DNA of 64,000 nt, from contig NZ_JPFW01000008.1 of assembly GCF_000722705.1 (NCBI RefSeq), positions 434,001 to 498,000 of the forward strand, read 5' to 3'. This DNA comes from Streptococcus mitis. GTDB taxonomy: Bacteria; Bacillota; Bacilli; Lactobacillales; Streptococcaceae. Under the pieces are notes generated by a model. The model ran no database searches. It was not told the DNA's origin and saw only the letters and a program-made list of their open reading frames with translations. Made by a program: the position numbers and the translations under genes. Each line of letters begins with the position of its first letter. The stretch's first letter is position 1. This document shows positions 8,828-18,069 of this stretch, one piece after another.

Positions 8828-9958
8828 TTAGTAAACTGTTCTTTCAGTTTCTACATCGAAGAAGTGTGCTTTGTTCAAGTCAAATCCAAGTTCAACTGTT
8901 GCACCTGTTTGCAAGTAGTCACGAGCATCAACTTTAGCAACGAATTCGTCTTTACCAACTTGGCAGTAAAGGTGAGATTCTGAACCAAGCAATTCTGATA
9001 CAGAGATGGTAGCTTTTACTACTGAATCTGGGAATGTTTCAAGGAATGCTTCCTCTGCATTCACGTCTTCTGGACGGATACCGAAGATCAATTCTTTACC
9101 TTCGTAACCTTTTTCACGAAGAACTTTCAAAGCGCCTTCTGGAACTTTCAAACGGAAACCGTCTGAAACAATTTCGCTACCAACCAATTTCACATTGATG
9201 AAGTTCATAGCTGGGCTTCCAATAAATCCTGCTACGAATTTGTTAACTGGGTTTTTGTAAACTTCTTGAGGAGAACCAATTTGTTCTACACGTCCGATAG
9301 TACCTGTACCAGCAGGGTTCTTAGTTGCTGACATGATAACAATACGGTCTGCAAGTGTCATCGCTTCTGTTTGGTCGTGAGTTACATAGATAGTTGTAGC
9401 TCCGATACGACGGTGGATTTTAGCGATTTCAGCACGCATTGATACACGAAGTTTGGCATCCAAGTTTGACAAAGGTTCGTCCATCAAGAATACTTTTGCA
9501 TCACGGACAATGGCACGACCCATGGCAACACGTTGACGTTGACCACCTGAAAGGTCAGCAGGTTTACGTTCCAAGAATTCTTTCAATCCAAGGATTTCAG
9601 CTGCTTCTTGCACACGTTTGTCGATGTCTTCCTTGCTGTATTTACGCAATTTCAAACCGAAAGCCATGTTGTCATAAACAGTCATGTGTGGGTAAAGAGC
9701 GTAGTTTTGGAATACCATAGCGATGTCACGGTCTTTTGGAGCCACATCGTTGACAACCACGCCATCGATAGATGCAGTACCTTCTGTGATGTCTTCAAGA
9801 CCTGCAATCATACGGAGAGTAGTTGATTTACCACATCCTGAAGGTCCTACGAAAACGATGAACTCTTTGTCTTTGATGTTCAAGTTGAAATCTTCAACTG
9901 AATAGTGTTCGCTGTTTGGATATTTTTTGTAAATATTTTTAAGATTTAATTCTACCAT
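8828..9958 (-). CDS. msmK: Multiple-sugar ABC transporter ATPase MsmK
   Basis: A 376-residue MalK/MsmK-type ABC ATPase. It has Walker A GPSGCGKST near 37-45, the Q-loop VFQNYALYPHMT, signature LSGGQRQR near 135, Walker B VFLMDEPLSNLDA near 154 and a C-terminal regulatory TOBE-type domain (FGIRPEDV near 295). It stands alone with no permease or binding-protein gene next to it. Streptococcal MsmK is known as a shared ATPase energising several carbohydrate importers, which fits this orphan setting. A cre-like site lies in its promoter. The neighbours here (the NADPH oxidase on one side, a PucR-like gene and mrnC on the other) differ from what I remember for pneumococcus. Confidence 0.93.
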   Translation of the reverse strand: MVELNLKNIYKKYPNSEHYSVEDFNLNIKDKEFIVFVGPSGCGKSTTLRMIAGLEDITEGTASIDGVVVNDVAPKDRDIAMVFQNYALYPHMTVYDNMAFGLKLRKYSKEDIDKRVQEAAEILGLKEFLERKPADLSGGQRQRVAMGRAIVRDAKVFLMDEPLSNLDAKLRVSMRAEIAKIHRRIGATTIYVTHDQTEAMTLADRIVIMSATKNPAGTGTIGRVEQIGSPQEVYKNPVNKFVAGFIGSPAMNFINVKLVGSEIVSDGFRLKVPEGALKVLREKGYEGKELIFGIRPEDVNAEEAFLETFPDSVVKATISVSELLGSESHLYCQVGKDEFVAKVDARDYLQTGATVELGFDLNKAHFFDVETERTVY

Positions 9959-9990
9959 GAGGTGAACTCCTTTTGTCTTTTGATAGTTTC

Positions 9991-10012
9991 ATTATATATG
10001 AAAACGCTTTAC
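9991..10012 (-). promoter_or_regulatory. msmK promoter -10 box with overlapping cre-like site
   Basis: The minus-strand TATAAT box is at 9991-9996. Directly upstream, the plus strand reads TGAAAACGCTTTAC at 9999-10012, matching 13 of 14 positions of the CcpA cre consensus TGWAANCGNTNWCA. Its place beside the -10 box suggests catabolite control of msmK. Confidence 0.65.
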
Positions 10013-10035
10013 TTTTCTATGGCAAGGTGACCAAA

Positions 10036-10070
10036 AAATAAAAAAGTTCTGTGCAACTTGCACAAAACTT
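10036..10070 (-). terminator. Terminator after the PucR-like gene
   Basis: On the minus strand AAGTTTTGTGCAA, a GT loop and TTGCACAGAACTT form a stem of about 13 bp with one wobble, followed by TTTTTT. It touches the stop codon at 10070, separating this gene from msmK. Confidence 0.9.
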
Positions 10071-10939
10071 TAGAGAATATCTGGTAAAATCAACTGATAA
10101 CACAAGGTCAGGTCGGTCAATTCCTTCAACTGCAGGCCTGTCAATTCTTCCCATTTATCAATCTTGTATTGAAGAGAATTGCGGTGCAGGTAGAGTTGTT
10201 GGGCTGTTTTAGTCAGAACAGCACTGTTTTTCCAGAGAGAAAGAATAATTTCCTGTATCTGATCCTGATCCAAGATCATCTGGTGCAGGCATTCTTTAAT
10301 GACTCTCAGATCTACGAGCCTTTCTCCCATGCTCCAAAGATAGAGTTGTGAAAAGGTATGAACACCTTGGTAACCCTGACGCCACCAAGTCTTAAACAAA
10401 TCCCGCTCCGCTTTGATCAAGTCTGATAGGGCTTGATATACCGTCTGAGACCAAACCTGACCCAACATGATAGAGAGACGAAGTCCAAAGTCATACTCAA
10501 CCGCTTCAATTGTATCACTTAAAATAGCTCGTACAGAAGTGTACTTATCTTGTTGAAGCACGAAAACATAATCCTGAGCTCCGACCTGAAGCACCGTCTG
10601 ACAGTTGGGAAAAAGAGTCCGCATCATATCCAGCCAAGAGGATAGATTTTCCTGCTGAAAATAGGAAAGATGGCAATAAACCAGCTGAATCTTTTTGAAA
10701 GCTTGCGGTGCCTGTCCCTTCCCCTCAATCAGATAGGGATACCAAGGATTGAGCGAACGAGCCTGCTCCTGCTGGGTCAAAAGAGAAATCAACTGCTTTT
10801 CACGCTCGCTGAGCCCAGCTTCCTCCAGCAAAATCCACTGCTGAGAAGCTAAAGGGAGAGTAAGGTATCCCTCTTTCTCTACTGGTTGATCTGAAATCTG
10901 CGCCTCAGGAAACCAGTCTTGTAGTTCTTTTGCCATCAT
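10070..10939 (-). CDS. PucR/CdaR-type helix-turn-helix regulator
   Basis: A 289-residue protein of unknown ligand. The C-terminal 55 residues are a PucR-type helix-turn-helix: TKTAQQLYLHRNSLQYKIDK, then WEELTGLQLKEL. The N-terminal 230 residues have no motif I can name. It starts 3 bases after the mrnC stop, with GGAGGGC upstream and two adjacent ATG codons, so it is coupled to mrnC. Regulators with this HTH usually control use of a small carbon or nitrogen source; no target is evident here. Confidence 0.75.
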   Translation of the reverse strand: MMAKELQDWFPEAQISDQPVEKEGYLTLPLASQQWILLEEAGLSEREKQLISLLTQQEQARSLNPWYPYLIEGKGQAPQAFKKIQLVYCHLSYFQQENLSSWLDMMRTLFPNCQTVLQVGAQDYVFVLQQDKYTSVRAILSDTIEAVEYDFGLRLSIMLGQVWSQTVYQALSDLIKAERDLFKTWWRQGYQGVHTFSQLYLWSMGERLVDLRVIKECLHQMILDQDQIQEIILSLWKNSAVLTKTAQQLYLHRNSLQYKIDKWEELTGLQLKELTDLTLCYQLILPDIL

Positions 10940-10942
10940 GTC

Positions 10943-11329
10943 CTAGCCCTCCACTTTTTGGATGCACCATGAAATTAAGCTCTCAAGACGTTCCTGATTT
11001 TCAGTCATATGGAGATAGCCCATCACAGCCTCAAAACCTGTGGACATGCGATAAGTCACCACATCGGCATTTTTAGCCTTTGTGTGGCTATTGGTATTGC
11101 GGCCACGTTTATAGATTTCTTCTTCTTTTTCCGTCAGGACTTGCTCCTCCAACATAAGGGAAATCAAGTGTGCCTGAGCCTTAGCTGACACATACTTGGT
11201 CGCCTCTTGGTGGAGTTTATTGGGTTTGGTCATGCCTTTAAGAATGAGGTGACGGCGAATATACATAGAATACACCGCATCCCCCTCAAAGGCTAGCGCA
11301 ATCCCGTTAATGAGATTGACATCAATCAC
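10943..11329 (-). CDS. mrnC: Mini-ribonuclease III (MrnC)
   Basis: A 128-residue RNase III-like catalytic domain without a double-strand RNA-binding domain. NGIALAFEGDAVYSMYIRRH near 8-27 is the family signature, with the acidic metal ligands, and a second half has GFEAVMGYLHM near 97. Mini-III matures 23S rRNA ends in Firmicutes. The gene overlaps the end of cysS by 8 bases, the standard Firmicute pairing. Confidence 0.93.
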   Translation of the reverse strand: MIDVNLINGIALAFEGDAVYSMYIRRHLILKGMTKPNKLHQEATKYVSAKAQAHLISLMLEEQVLTEKEEEIYKRGRNTNSHTKAKNADVVTYRMSTGFEAVMGYLHMTENQERLESLISWCIQKVEG

Positions 11330-12665
11330 GTGTCCACCTCACTCCATCCTTGGTGTCAAGGAGCTTAATTCCTTGAGCAGCCAATTGGTCACGGATTTGG
11401 TCCGCTGTAGCAAAGTCACGATTGGCACGCGCTTCTTGGCGTTTTTGGATCAAGTCTTCAATCTCTGCATCCAAAACTTCCTCAACAAAGACAATTCCAA
11501 AGACTTCTAACATACTCGCAAGATCCTGCTTAACACTTGCATCATAGTTGCCAGAGTTAATCCACTTAGCCATTTCAAAGACGACTGTGATACCGTTGGC
11601 AGAGTTGAAATCCTCATCCATAGCTGCTACAAACTTATCTTTAAATGCTTGTAACTCTTGGGCGTCCACATTTCCTGTAAATGGTTGCTCATAAGTGTTC
11701 TTTAGATACTTGAGATTGGTCTCCGCATCCCGCACTGCCTTTTCCGTAAAGTTGATAGGCTTGCGATAGTGTTGAGTTGCAAAGAAGAAACGAAGCACTT
11801 GCCCATCAAGAGTTTTGAGGGCATCATGAACAGTGATAAAGTTGCCCAAAGACTTGGACATCTTGACATTATCGATATTGACAAAGCCATTGTGCATCCA
11901 GTAGTTAGCAAAGGTCTTACCTGTTTTTGCTTCTGACTGGGCAATTTCGTTGGTATGGTGAGGAAACTCAAGGTCCGCTCCACCACCGTGGATATCAATA
12001 GTATCGCCTAAAATTTCTGTCGACATGACTGAACACTCGATATGCCAGCCTGGACGACCAGGTCCCCAAGGGCTATCCCAAGAAATCTCACCTGATTTAG
12101 CAGCTTTCCAAAGGGCAAAGTCCACAGGATTTTCCTTACGTGCCGTTTCTTCATCGGTACGACCTGAAGCACCTAATTCCAAATCTTCCAAGGTTTTGTT
12201 AGCCAATTTAGCATAGTTGTGAGATTTTTCCACACGAAAATAGACATCTCCTTGGCTCTCGTAGGCAAATCCTTTTTCAATCAAGTCTTCCACAAAACGA
12301 ATGATGTCTGCCATAAACTCCACCACACGAGGATGGCGAGTCGCAGGTTTGACACCCAAGGCCGTCACATCCTCGCGAAAGGCAGCGATGTACTTGTCCG
12401 CAACCTCCTGAGGCGTGATTCCTTCTTCCTTGGCACGGTTGATAATCTTATCATCCACATCCGTAAAATTGGAAATATAGGCAACCTCATACCCACGGTA
12501 TTCAAAATAACGTCGAATGGTATCAAAGGCCACCGTTGAACGGGCATTCCCCACATGGATATAGTTATATACCGTAGGCCCACAGACATACATCTTTACC
12601 TTACCGTCCTCAATTGGGACAAATTCTCGCAAATCACGAGACATGGTGTCGTAAATTTTAATCAT
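11322..12665 (-). CDS. cysS: Cysteinyl-tRNA synthetase
   Basis: A 447-residue class I synthetase from ATG 12665 (MIKIYDTMSRDLREFVP); an in-frame TTG ten codons upstream gives a non-conserved extension. CGPTVYNYIHVGNARS holds the first zinc cysteine and the HIGH-like HVGN. GWHIECSVMS and HHTNEIAQSE supply further zinc ligands, and KMSKSLGN is the KMSKS loop. It charges tRNA-Cys. Neighbours are cysE upstream and mrnC downstream, a conserved cysteine and RNA block. Confidence 0.95.
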   Translation of the reverse strand: MIKIYDTMSRDLREFVPIEDGKVKMYVCGPTVYNYIHVGNARSTVAFDTIRRYFEYRGYEVAYISNFTDVDDKIINRAKEEGITPQEVADKYIAAFREDVTALGVKPATRHPRVVEFMADIIRFVEDLIEKGFAYESQGDVYFRVEKSHNYAKLANKTLEDLELGASGRTDEETARKENPVDFALWKAAKSGEISWDSPWGPGRPGWHIECSVMSTEILGDTIDIHGGGADLEFPHHTNEIAQSEAKTGKTFANYWMHNGFVNIDNVKMSKSLGNFITVHDALKTLDGQVLRFFFATQHYRKPINFTEKAVRDAETNLKYLKNTYEQPFTGNVDAQELQAFKDKFVAAMDEDFNSANGITVVFEMAKWINSGNYDASVKQDLASMLEVFGIVFVEEVLDAEIEDLIQKRQEARANRDFATADQIRDQLAAQGIKLLDTKDGVRWTRD

Positions 12666-12747
12666 AAAATAATAGTCAGGAAAGCTAAAATCCAAGAACA
12701 GTTAGTTTCATCACTAAGAGTTCAATTGAATTTCAGTCCGAATGTCT

Positions 12748-13632
12748 CTAGACTTCGGAATCCCTTGCTCCTTTCTCATTCAGATAAACTACCTGTGTCT
12801 GTTTGACAAAGCCAATTTTTTCATACAAGCGCTTGGCACCTACGTTGCTGTCTTCTACTGCAATCTGAAATTCCTTATCATTTTGCTCAATGAGTTGGTT
12901 GACGAGGGATTTTGCCAAATAGCTTCCATAGCCTTTTCCACGTTCAGGTTCCGATATTGCCAAACCGTAGAAGTAATTCGTATTAGTCGATAAATCTACC
13001 GTGCAAGTCCCAATAACCTGACTGTCTTTTAATAAAATATATAGGTGACTTTCTGGATCCTTCAGAGCTTCGGCGACATATCTATCTACAACTTCTCTCG
13101 ATTCATGTTCCTCTGAAAATGCCTGAAATTTTAATTGACTAATTTGCTCTTGATACGAACTATCTGCTAACAAAACTTCAAGATTAGAAAGTTTTGCTAA
13201 CGGATATGGTCTTCTATCCTTACCCAACCAGGTTTCTGTCTCTTCATCCTCAACCAATCCCCAGTTATTGACAAAATCAGGATGACGTTCTAGAAAAATA
13301 CGTTCCGTCTGAAAAGTGACTGAATTAATAGAAAAAGAAGCCGTTTCTTTCTCAAAACTAGTAACCAATGCACGCGCAATTCCCTGACGACGATAATCTG
13401 GATGAACCAGTATCGTCACTTCTACATCTTGATCATCTGCATAGACAGTTAAGAGACCAACAAGTTCGCCTTTTTCATAATAAAGGAAAAAGGCGGGCAT
13501 GTTTGGGTCAAAATTAAGCATGTTAGAAAGATAGGGATCACGATAAGTTCCATCATAGGCTTGGCAACAGTCAATTAGTTTTTTCACCTCAGATAACTCT
13601 TCTTGGCTCAACTTATTTCTTGCTTGAATCAT
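12748..13632 (-). CDS. Two-domain GNAT family acetyltransferase
   Basis: A 294-residue protein with two GNAT folds. The first has VTILVHPDYRRQGIARALV near 110-128. The second has GLAISEPERGKGYGSYLAKS near 225-244, with the acetyl-CoA-binding R/QxxGxG/A loop in each, and ends with ALKNxGF-like RLYEKIGFVKQTQVVYLNEK. The substrate is not known. It starts 11 bases after cysE and is probably co-transcribed with it and cysS. Confidence 0.85.
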   Translation of the reverse strand: MIQARNKLSQEELSEVKKLIDCCQAYDGTYRDPYLSNMLNFDPNMPAFFLYYEKGELVGLLTVYADDQDVEVTILVHPDYRRQGIARALVTSFEKETASFSINSVTFQTERIFLERHPDFVNNWGLVEDEETETWLGKDRRPYPLAKLSNLEVLLADSSYQEQISQLKFQAFSEEHESREVVDRYVAEALKDPESHLYILLKDSQVIGTCTVDLSTNTNYFYGLAISEPERGKGYGSYLAKSLVNQLIEQNDKEFQIAVEDSNVGAKRLYEKIGFVKQTQVVYLNEKGARDSEV

Positions 13633-13643
13633 ATAAGTATCCT

Positions 13644-14261
13644 CTACAAACCAGATGATCTGTGACTGGCTTCTTTAGCCTGCTCGAGTTTATTGACATA
13701 GTACTCTCGTCTTTCTTCGACTTCGTGAATGACAGGCTCATCCTTCTGTCCATGAACTCGGACAATCTTAGCAGGAATACCGACAACCGTCACATCACTA
13801 GGTACGTCTGCCACAACGACTGCTGCTGCACCGACCTTGGCATTTTCACCAATTTCCACTGGACCGATAACTTGGGCATGAGCGGATATCAGAGCTCCCT
13901 TTCGTACAGTCGGATGGCGTTTGCCAACATCCTTCCCTGTTCCACCAAGAGTCACTCCGTGATAAAGGAGAACACCTTTTTCAACAATCGCTGTCTCCCC
14001 AATCACCAGACCAGAGCCATGGTCGATGAAAACACCTGAATCAATCTGGGCACCTGGATGAATCTCAATCTGAGTCCAAAAGCGCCAAAACTGACTGTGC
14101 ATACGAGCCAGGAGTTTGAAGCCATGCTTCCAGAGAAAATGGGAGAGACGGTGGGCCGCCAAGGCCTTGACACCTGGATAAGTCAGCAAAACCTCCAAAG
14201 TGGTGCGGGCCGCTGGATCATTTTCTTTTACGATATCAATGGTTTCGCGCCACCATCCCAT
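13644..14261 (-). CDS. cysE: Serine O-acetyltransferase
   Basis: A 205-residue left-handed beta-helix acyltransferase that makes O-acetylserine, the first step of cysteine synthesis. The N-terminal helical part is followed by hexapeptide repeats from about residue 65 (IHPGAQIDSGVFIDHGSGLV, then VLLYHGVTLGGTGKD). KRHPTV and GIPAKIVR complete the active-site and C-terminal features. It lies between pnp and the GNAT gene, 15 bases after pnp. Confidence 0.95.
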   Translation of the reverse strand: MGWWRETIDIVKENDPAARTTLEVLLTYPGVKALAAHRLSHFLWKHGFKLLARMHSQFWRFWTQIEIHPGAQIDSGVFIDHGSGLVIGETAIVEKGVLLYHGVTLGGTGKDVGKRHPTVRKGALISAHAQVIGPVEIGENAKVGAAAVVVADVPSDVTVVGIPAKIVRVHGQKDEPVIHEVEERREYYVNKLEQAKEASHRSSGL

Positions 14262-14276
14262 ACATTTCTCCTTTTC

Positions 14277-16490
14277 TTATTCTGAATCTTTTGGTGTTTC
14301 TGTAAATTCTTTCTTAGGTTTGTGGTCCTTGTGATGACGTGGTCGATGAGGACGCTCAGACTTCTCACCCTTTTCATCACGTTCAGGTTTTGGAGGACGA
14401 GGAAGAAGGGCCTTCATAGAAGCATCCACACGTCCTTTTTCATCAATCTTGATAACCTTAACATCAACTTCATCCCCGATTGCTACCAAGTCTTCGACAT
14501 TATTGGTACGCGTCCATGCCATCTCAGAGATATGAACAAGGGCATCTGTCTTATCAAAGAGGTTAACAAAGGCACCAAATTTCTCGATACGAACGACTTT
14601 AGCACGGTAAACTTCATCCACCTTAGCTTCACGAACCAAACCAGCAATAATCTCTTTAGCACGGTTGATAGCACCTTGGTCGCTAGAGTAGATAGACACA
14701 TTTCCTTCTTCGTCAATATCAATCTTAACGCCTGTTTCAGCGATAATCTTGTCGATGGTTTCTCCACCCTTACCGATGACAATCTTAATCTTGTCCACAT
14801 CAATCTTAATCGTATCAATTTTCGGAGCAGTTGGAGCCAATTCTGGACGAACTTCTGGAATGGTTGCTTCAATCACATCAAGGATTTCAAAACGCGCTTT
14901 CTTGGCTTGGGCAAGAGCCTCAGTCAAGATTTCTGCAGTAATCCCTTGGATCTTGATATCCATTTGAAGGGCTGTAATCCCGTCACGAGTACCTGCAACC
15001 TTAAAGTCCATGTCACCAAAGTGGTCTTCCAAACCTTGAATATCTGTCAAGACTGTATAGTTATTCCCATCTGAGATAAGTCCCATAGCAATACCCGCTA
15101 CTGGCGCCTTGATTGGCACACCACCAGCCATAAGGGCAAGAGTTCCCGCACAAATAGAAGCTTGAGAAGAAGAACCATTTGATTCCAAGACTTCTGCCAC
15201 CAATCGGATAGCATATGGGAATTCTTCCAAACTTGGCAAGACTTGAGCAAGGGCACGCTCACCGAGAGCACCGTGACCGATTTCACGACGACCAGGCGCA
15301 CCGTAACGACCTGTTTCCCCTACAGAGTATTGTGGGAAGTTATAGTGGTGCATAAAGCGTTTCTTGTACTCTGGGTCCAAACCATCGATGATTTGAGTTT
15401 CCCCCATCGGAGCCAAGGTCAAGACTGAAAGAGCCTGAGTTTGTCCACGAGTGAAGAGACCAGAGCCGTGCACACGAGGAAGGAAGTCAACAACCGCATC
15501 CAAAGGACGGATTTCATCGACCTTACGACCATCAGGACGCACCTTGTCTTCTGTAATCAAGCGGCGCACTTCAGCATGTTCCATTTGTTCCAAGATTTCA
15601 GCAACATCACGCATGATACGGTCGAATTCTTCATGGTCCGCATATTTTTCTTCATACACAGCAGCTACTTGGTCTTTAACTGCTTGAGTTGCAGCTTCGC
15701 GAGCTAATTTTTCTTCTACTTGAACCGCTTTTTGGAGGTCGCTGTTGTAGGCTGCGATGATTTCAGCTTGTAATTCAGCATCTACATGAAGCAATTCCAC
15801 TTCTGCTTTTTCTTTACCAACTGCTGCAACGATTTCTTCTTGGAAGGCAATCAATTCTTTGACAGCTTCGTGCCCTTTAAGAAGGGCTTCCAACATGATT
15901 TCTTCTGATAATTCTTTGGCACCAGACTCTACCATGTTGATGGCGTGCTTGGTACCTGCTACTGTCAATTCAAGTAGCGATTGCTCTGCTTGTTCTTGAC
16001 TTGGATTGATGATGATTTGACCATCTACATAGCCCACTTGCACCCCAGCGATTGGTCCGTCGAATGGAATATCCGAGATAGAAAGTGCCAAGGATGAACC
16101 AAACATAGCAGCCATTGGTGCAGAGGCATTTTCATCATAAGAAAGCACAGTGTTGATGACTTGCACTTCGTTACGGAAACCTTCCGCAAACATAGGACGG
16201 ATTGGACGGTCAATCAAACGCGCTGTCAAAGTCGCATCCGTTGAAGGACGTCCTTCACGTTTCATAAAGCCACCAGGAAACTTCCCAGCTGCATACATTT
16301 TTTCTTCGTAGTTGACTTGAAGAGGGAAGAAATCCCCAGTTGCCATTTTCTTAGACATAACGGCAGCAGTCAAGACAGTTGACTCACCGTAACGTACGAC
16401 AACAGAGCCATTGGCTTGCTTAGCAACCTGACCAGTCTCTACAATTAACTCACGACCCGCAAAAGTCGTTTGAAACACTTGTTTTGTCAT
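14277..16490 (-). CDS. pnp: Polynucleotide phosphorylase
   Basis: A 737-residue PNPase, a 3'-5' phosphorolytic RNA exonuclease. The start at 16490 ([20 protein letters not shown]) follows an AAAGGGG site; the frame stays open 54 codons upstream but that part is not conserved. It has two RNase PH domains (first about 10-145, second about 305-535, with [11 protein letters not shown] and the [19 protein letters not shown] segment), a KH domain (VIGKGGETI near 565) and an S1 domain near 625-695, then a charged tail. Its long leader holds hairpins that may serve processing or autoregulation. Confidence 0.95.
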   Translation of the reverse strand: MTKQVFQTTFAGRELIVETGQVAKQANGSVVVRYGESTVLTAAVMSKKMATGDFFPLQVNYEEKMYAAGKFPGGFMKREGRPSTDATLTARLIDRPIRPMFAEGFRNEVQVINTVLSYDENASAPMAAMFGSSLALSISDIPFDGPIAGVQVGYVDGQIIINPSQEQAEQSLLELTVAGTKHAINMVESGAKELSEEIMLEALLKGHEAVKELIAFQEEIVAAVGKEKAEVELLHVDAELQAEIIAAYNSDLQKAVQVEEKLAREAATQAVKDQVAAVYEEKYADHEEFDRIMRDVAEILEQMEHAEVRRLITEDKVRPDGRKVDEIRPLDAVVDFLPRVHGSGLFTRGQTQALSVLTLAPMGETQIIDGLDPEYKKRFMHHYNFPQYSVGETGRYGAPGRREIGHGALGERALAQVLPSLEEFPYAIRLVAEVLESNGSSSQASICAGTLALMAGGVPIKAPVAGIAMGLISDGNNYTVLTDIQGLEDHFGDMDFKVAGTRDGITALQMDIKIQGITAEILTEALAQAKKARFEILDVIEATIPEVRPELAPTAPKIDTIKIDVDKIKIVIGKGGETIDKIIAETGVKIDIDEEGNVSIYSSDQGAINRAKEIIAGLVREAKVDEVYRAKVVRIEKFGAFVNLFDKTDALVHISEMAWTRTNNVEDLVAIGDEVDVKVIKIDEKGRVDASMKALLPRPPKPERDEKGEKSERPHRPRHHKDHKPKKEFTETPKDSE

Positions 16491-16554
16491 TTTAATCCCC
16501 TTTGGATTGATAATATTATACGTCTTGCCTACAAAGATCAAGATATTTTGGACG

Positions 16555-16570
16555 GTTCGGCTTGCCGAAC
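16555..16570 (-). promoter_or_regulatory. Hairpin in the pnp leader
   Basis: GTTCGG-CAAG-CCGAAC on the minus strand forms a 6-bp GC-rich hairpin about 65 bases before the pnp start codon, with no T run, so it is not a terminator. PNPase leaders in other bacteria contain stems used for processing and autoregulation; that role here is inference. Confidence 0.45.
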
Positions 16571-16675
16571 ATTTCTGTAGAAAAATAGGAAGGTGACGCC
16601 GCACTCGATGAGTGCTAGGAAGCTTATCTTTTTTCCTAAGAAATGAGGCCAAAATTCAATTAAGTATCTTTTTGA

Positions 16676-16800
16676 TATTTTCCTGAAATAGTGAGGACGG
16701 GAGATAAAATTATCCAGTGGATAATTTTAGAAATCCAATGGAATTTCAATGGTAATTTTTAATTACTTCGCCTTTTCATTTCTATGCTCAGGCTAAAATA
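16676..16800 (-). repeat. Structured intergenic element, copy E3 (metF-pnp gap)
   Basis: This explains much of the 613-base gap 16491-17103. Minus-strand order: closing stem TATTTT-AG-CCTGA pairing with TCAGGAAAATA (16790s with 16676-16686), hairpin GTAATT-AAA-AATTAC (16752-16766), hairpin GAAATTC-CATT-GGATTTC (16730-16747) and a perfect 11-bp hairpin TAAAATTATCC-ACT-GGATAATTTTA (16705-16729). A tail CCCGTCC, TCAC and TTTCAGG follows. The same order and tail occur in copies at 32402 and 62424. Outside this element the gap has another palindrome, AAAATAGTT/AACTATTTT at 16795-16817. I see no open reading frame of note in the gap. Confidence 0.6.
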
Positions 16801-17057
16801 GTTTCCCGAACTATTTTACTCTCAAAAATCCCGTCTTAGATAATAATATTGTTATCATCTAGGATACCACGATAGCGTGAAATATCTTTTAAATACTTAC
16901 TCCGTTCGTGTTTTTTGAGACACACATTATCAGATTTTGTTTAAAAAATAATCAACTTTAAACAAACTTCTACAACCTAAATACCCTCATCTTTGTATCA
17001 AGTACGTACAGAGTCTATTTTATCATATTTTTCTTAAAAAGTGCGGTCTTTACCATT

Positions 17058-17095
17058 AAAAAGGAACCATTCCCCTCACTTGAGAAGAATGGTTT
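17058..17095 (-). terminator. Terminator after metF
   Basis: On the minus strand AACCATTCTTCTC, an AAGT loop and GAGGGGAATGGTT pair along 13 bp with two wobbles, followed by CCTTTTT. Confidence 0.8.
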
Positions 17096-17103
17096 GCTTT
17101 TTA

Positions 17104-17970
17104 TTATCCTAGAGACTGATGATTAAACAAGGCATGGGTTGCTTGGTGGATGTATTTTGCTGTGTCCGCATTGTTCATGGTGTAAAGATGAACACCTGCA
17201 ACATCCTGAGTTACCAAGTCCACGATTTGGTCCACTGCATAGGCAAGTCCTGCTGCTCTGAGCGACTCAGGGTCATGCTCATACTTGTCTAAGATGGCTT
17301 TAAATTTGCGTGGAAGATGGATATTCTCACAAGTCTTCAAGAGGCGGAGAACCTGATTTCGATTCAGAATTGGCATAATGCCTGCATGAATAGGAACATC
17401 AATCCCAGCCAAGATACACTTGTCTTGGAAATCATAGAAGCGCTCATTATCAAAGAAAAGCTGAGTTACAAGGCTCGAACAACCTGCATCTACTTTCTTC
17501 TTAAGATTTTGAATATCTGAAATCTGATTTGGCGAATCAGGATGACCTTCTGGATAACAAGCACCGACAATATCAAAGTGAGGGGCTTGTTCCTTGATGA
17601 ACTCAATCAAGTCAGTTGCGTACTGGAAATCCTTTTGCGGCTCCACATCAGGAATGATATCCCCACGCAAGGCCAAGATTTTCTGCACTCCAACCTTGTC
17701 CAAGTCAGCGATGGTTTCAGCAACCATGTTCTTAGTCAAATAGATGGCTGGCAAGTGAGCAATAGTCGGAATCGCCAAGTCATTTTGGATAAAGTCAGCC
17801 AAACGAACCGTCGTTTCCTTGATATTAAATTTATTATTGCTGGCAGTTACACTGATAAAGTGGGGAGCCAACTCCTGCATATCTTGAAGAGCAGAAATAA
17901 TTTTATCATTACCCACTGCTGGGTTTGGAGGGAACACTTCAAATGAGAGTGACGGTGTTTGGCGTGACAT
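17104..17970 (-). CDS. metF: 5,10-methylenetetrahydrofolate reductase
   Basis: 288 residues from ATG 17970 (MSRQTPSLSFEVFPP); ATG 17976 is two codons upstream but too close to the AAAGGA site. It is a TIM-barrel flavoprotein: SFEVFPPNPA near 10, FISVTASNN near 40, ILALRGD near 118 and QLFFDNERF near 190. It makes 5-methyl-THF, the methyl donor used by MetE, encoded immediately upstream. The pair probably forms one operon under the MtaR-type site before metE. Confidence 0.95.
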   Translation of the reverse strand: MSRQTPSLSFEVFPPNPAVGNDKIISALQDMQELAPHFISVTASNNKFNIKETTVRLADFIQNDLAIPTIAHLPAIYLTKNMVAETIADLDKVGVQKILALRGDIIPDVEPQKDFQYATDLIEFIKEQAPHFDIVGACYPEGHPDSPNQISDIQNLKKKVDAGCSSLVTQLFFDNERFYDFQDKCILAGIDVPIHAGIMPILNRNQVLRLLKTCENIHLPRKFKAILDKYEHDPESLRAAGLAYAVDQIVDLVTQDVAGVHLYTMNNADTAKYIHQATHALFNHQSLG

Positions 17971-18069
17971 AGTCATTATCCTTTTCTAGTTGTTTTTTGT
18001 TAGCTGGACTCCTAGAATCCAAGTGAAACAGGCAGATTGACCAAACAGCGCTTCTTGAGAAATCCTATC

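Noticed and set aside
16491-16652. 54-codon N-terminal extension of PNPase
   Set aside because: Not conserved, and a ribosome site stands directly before ATG 16490.
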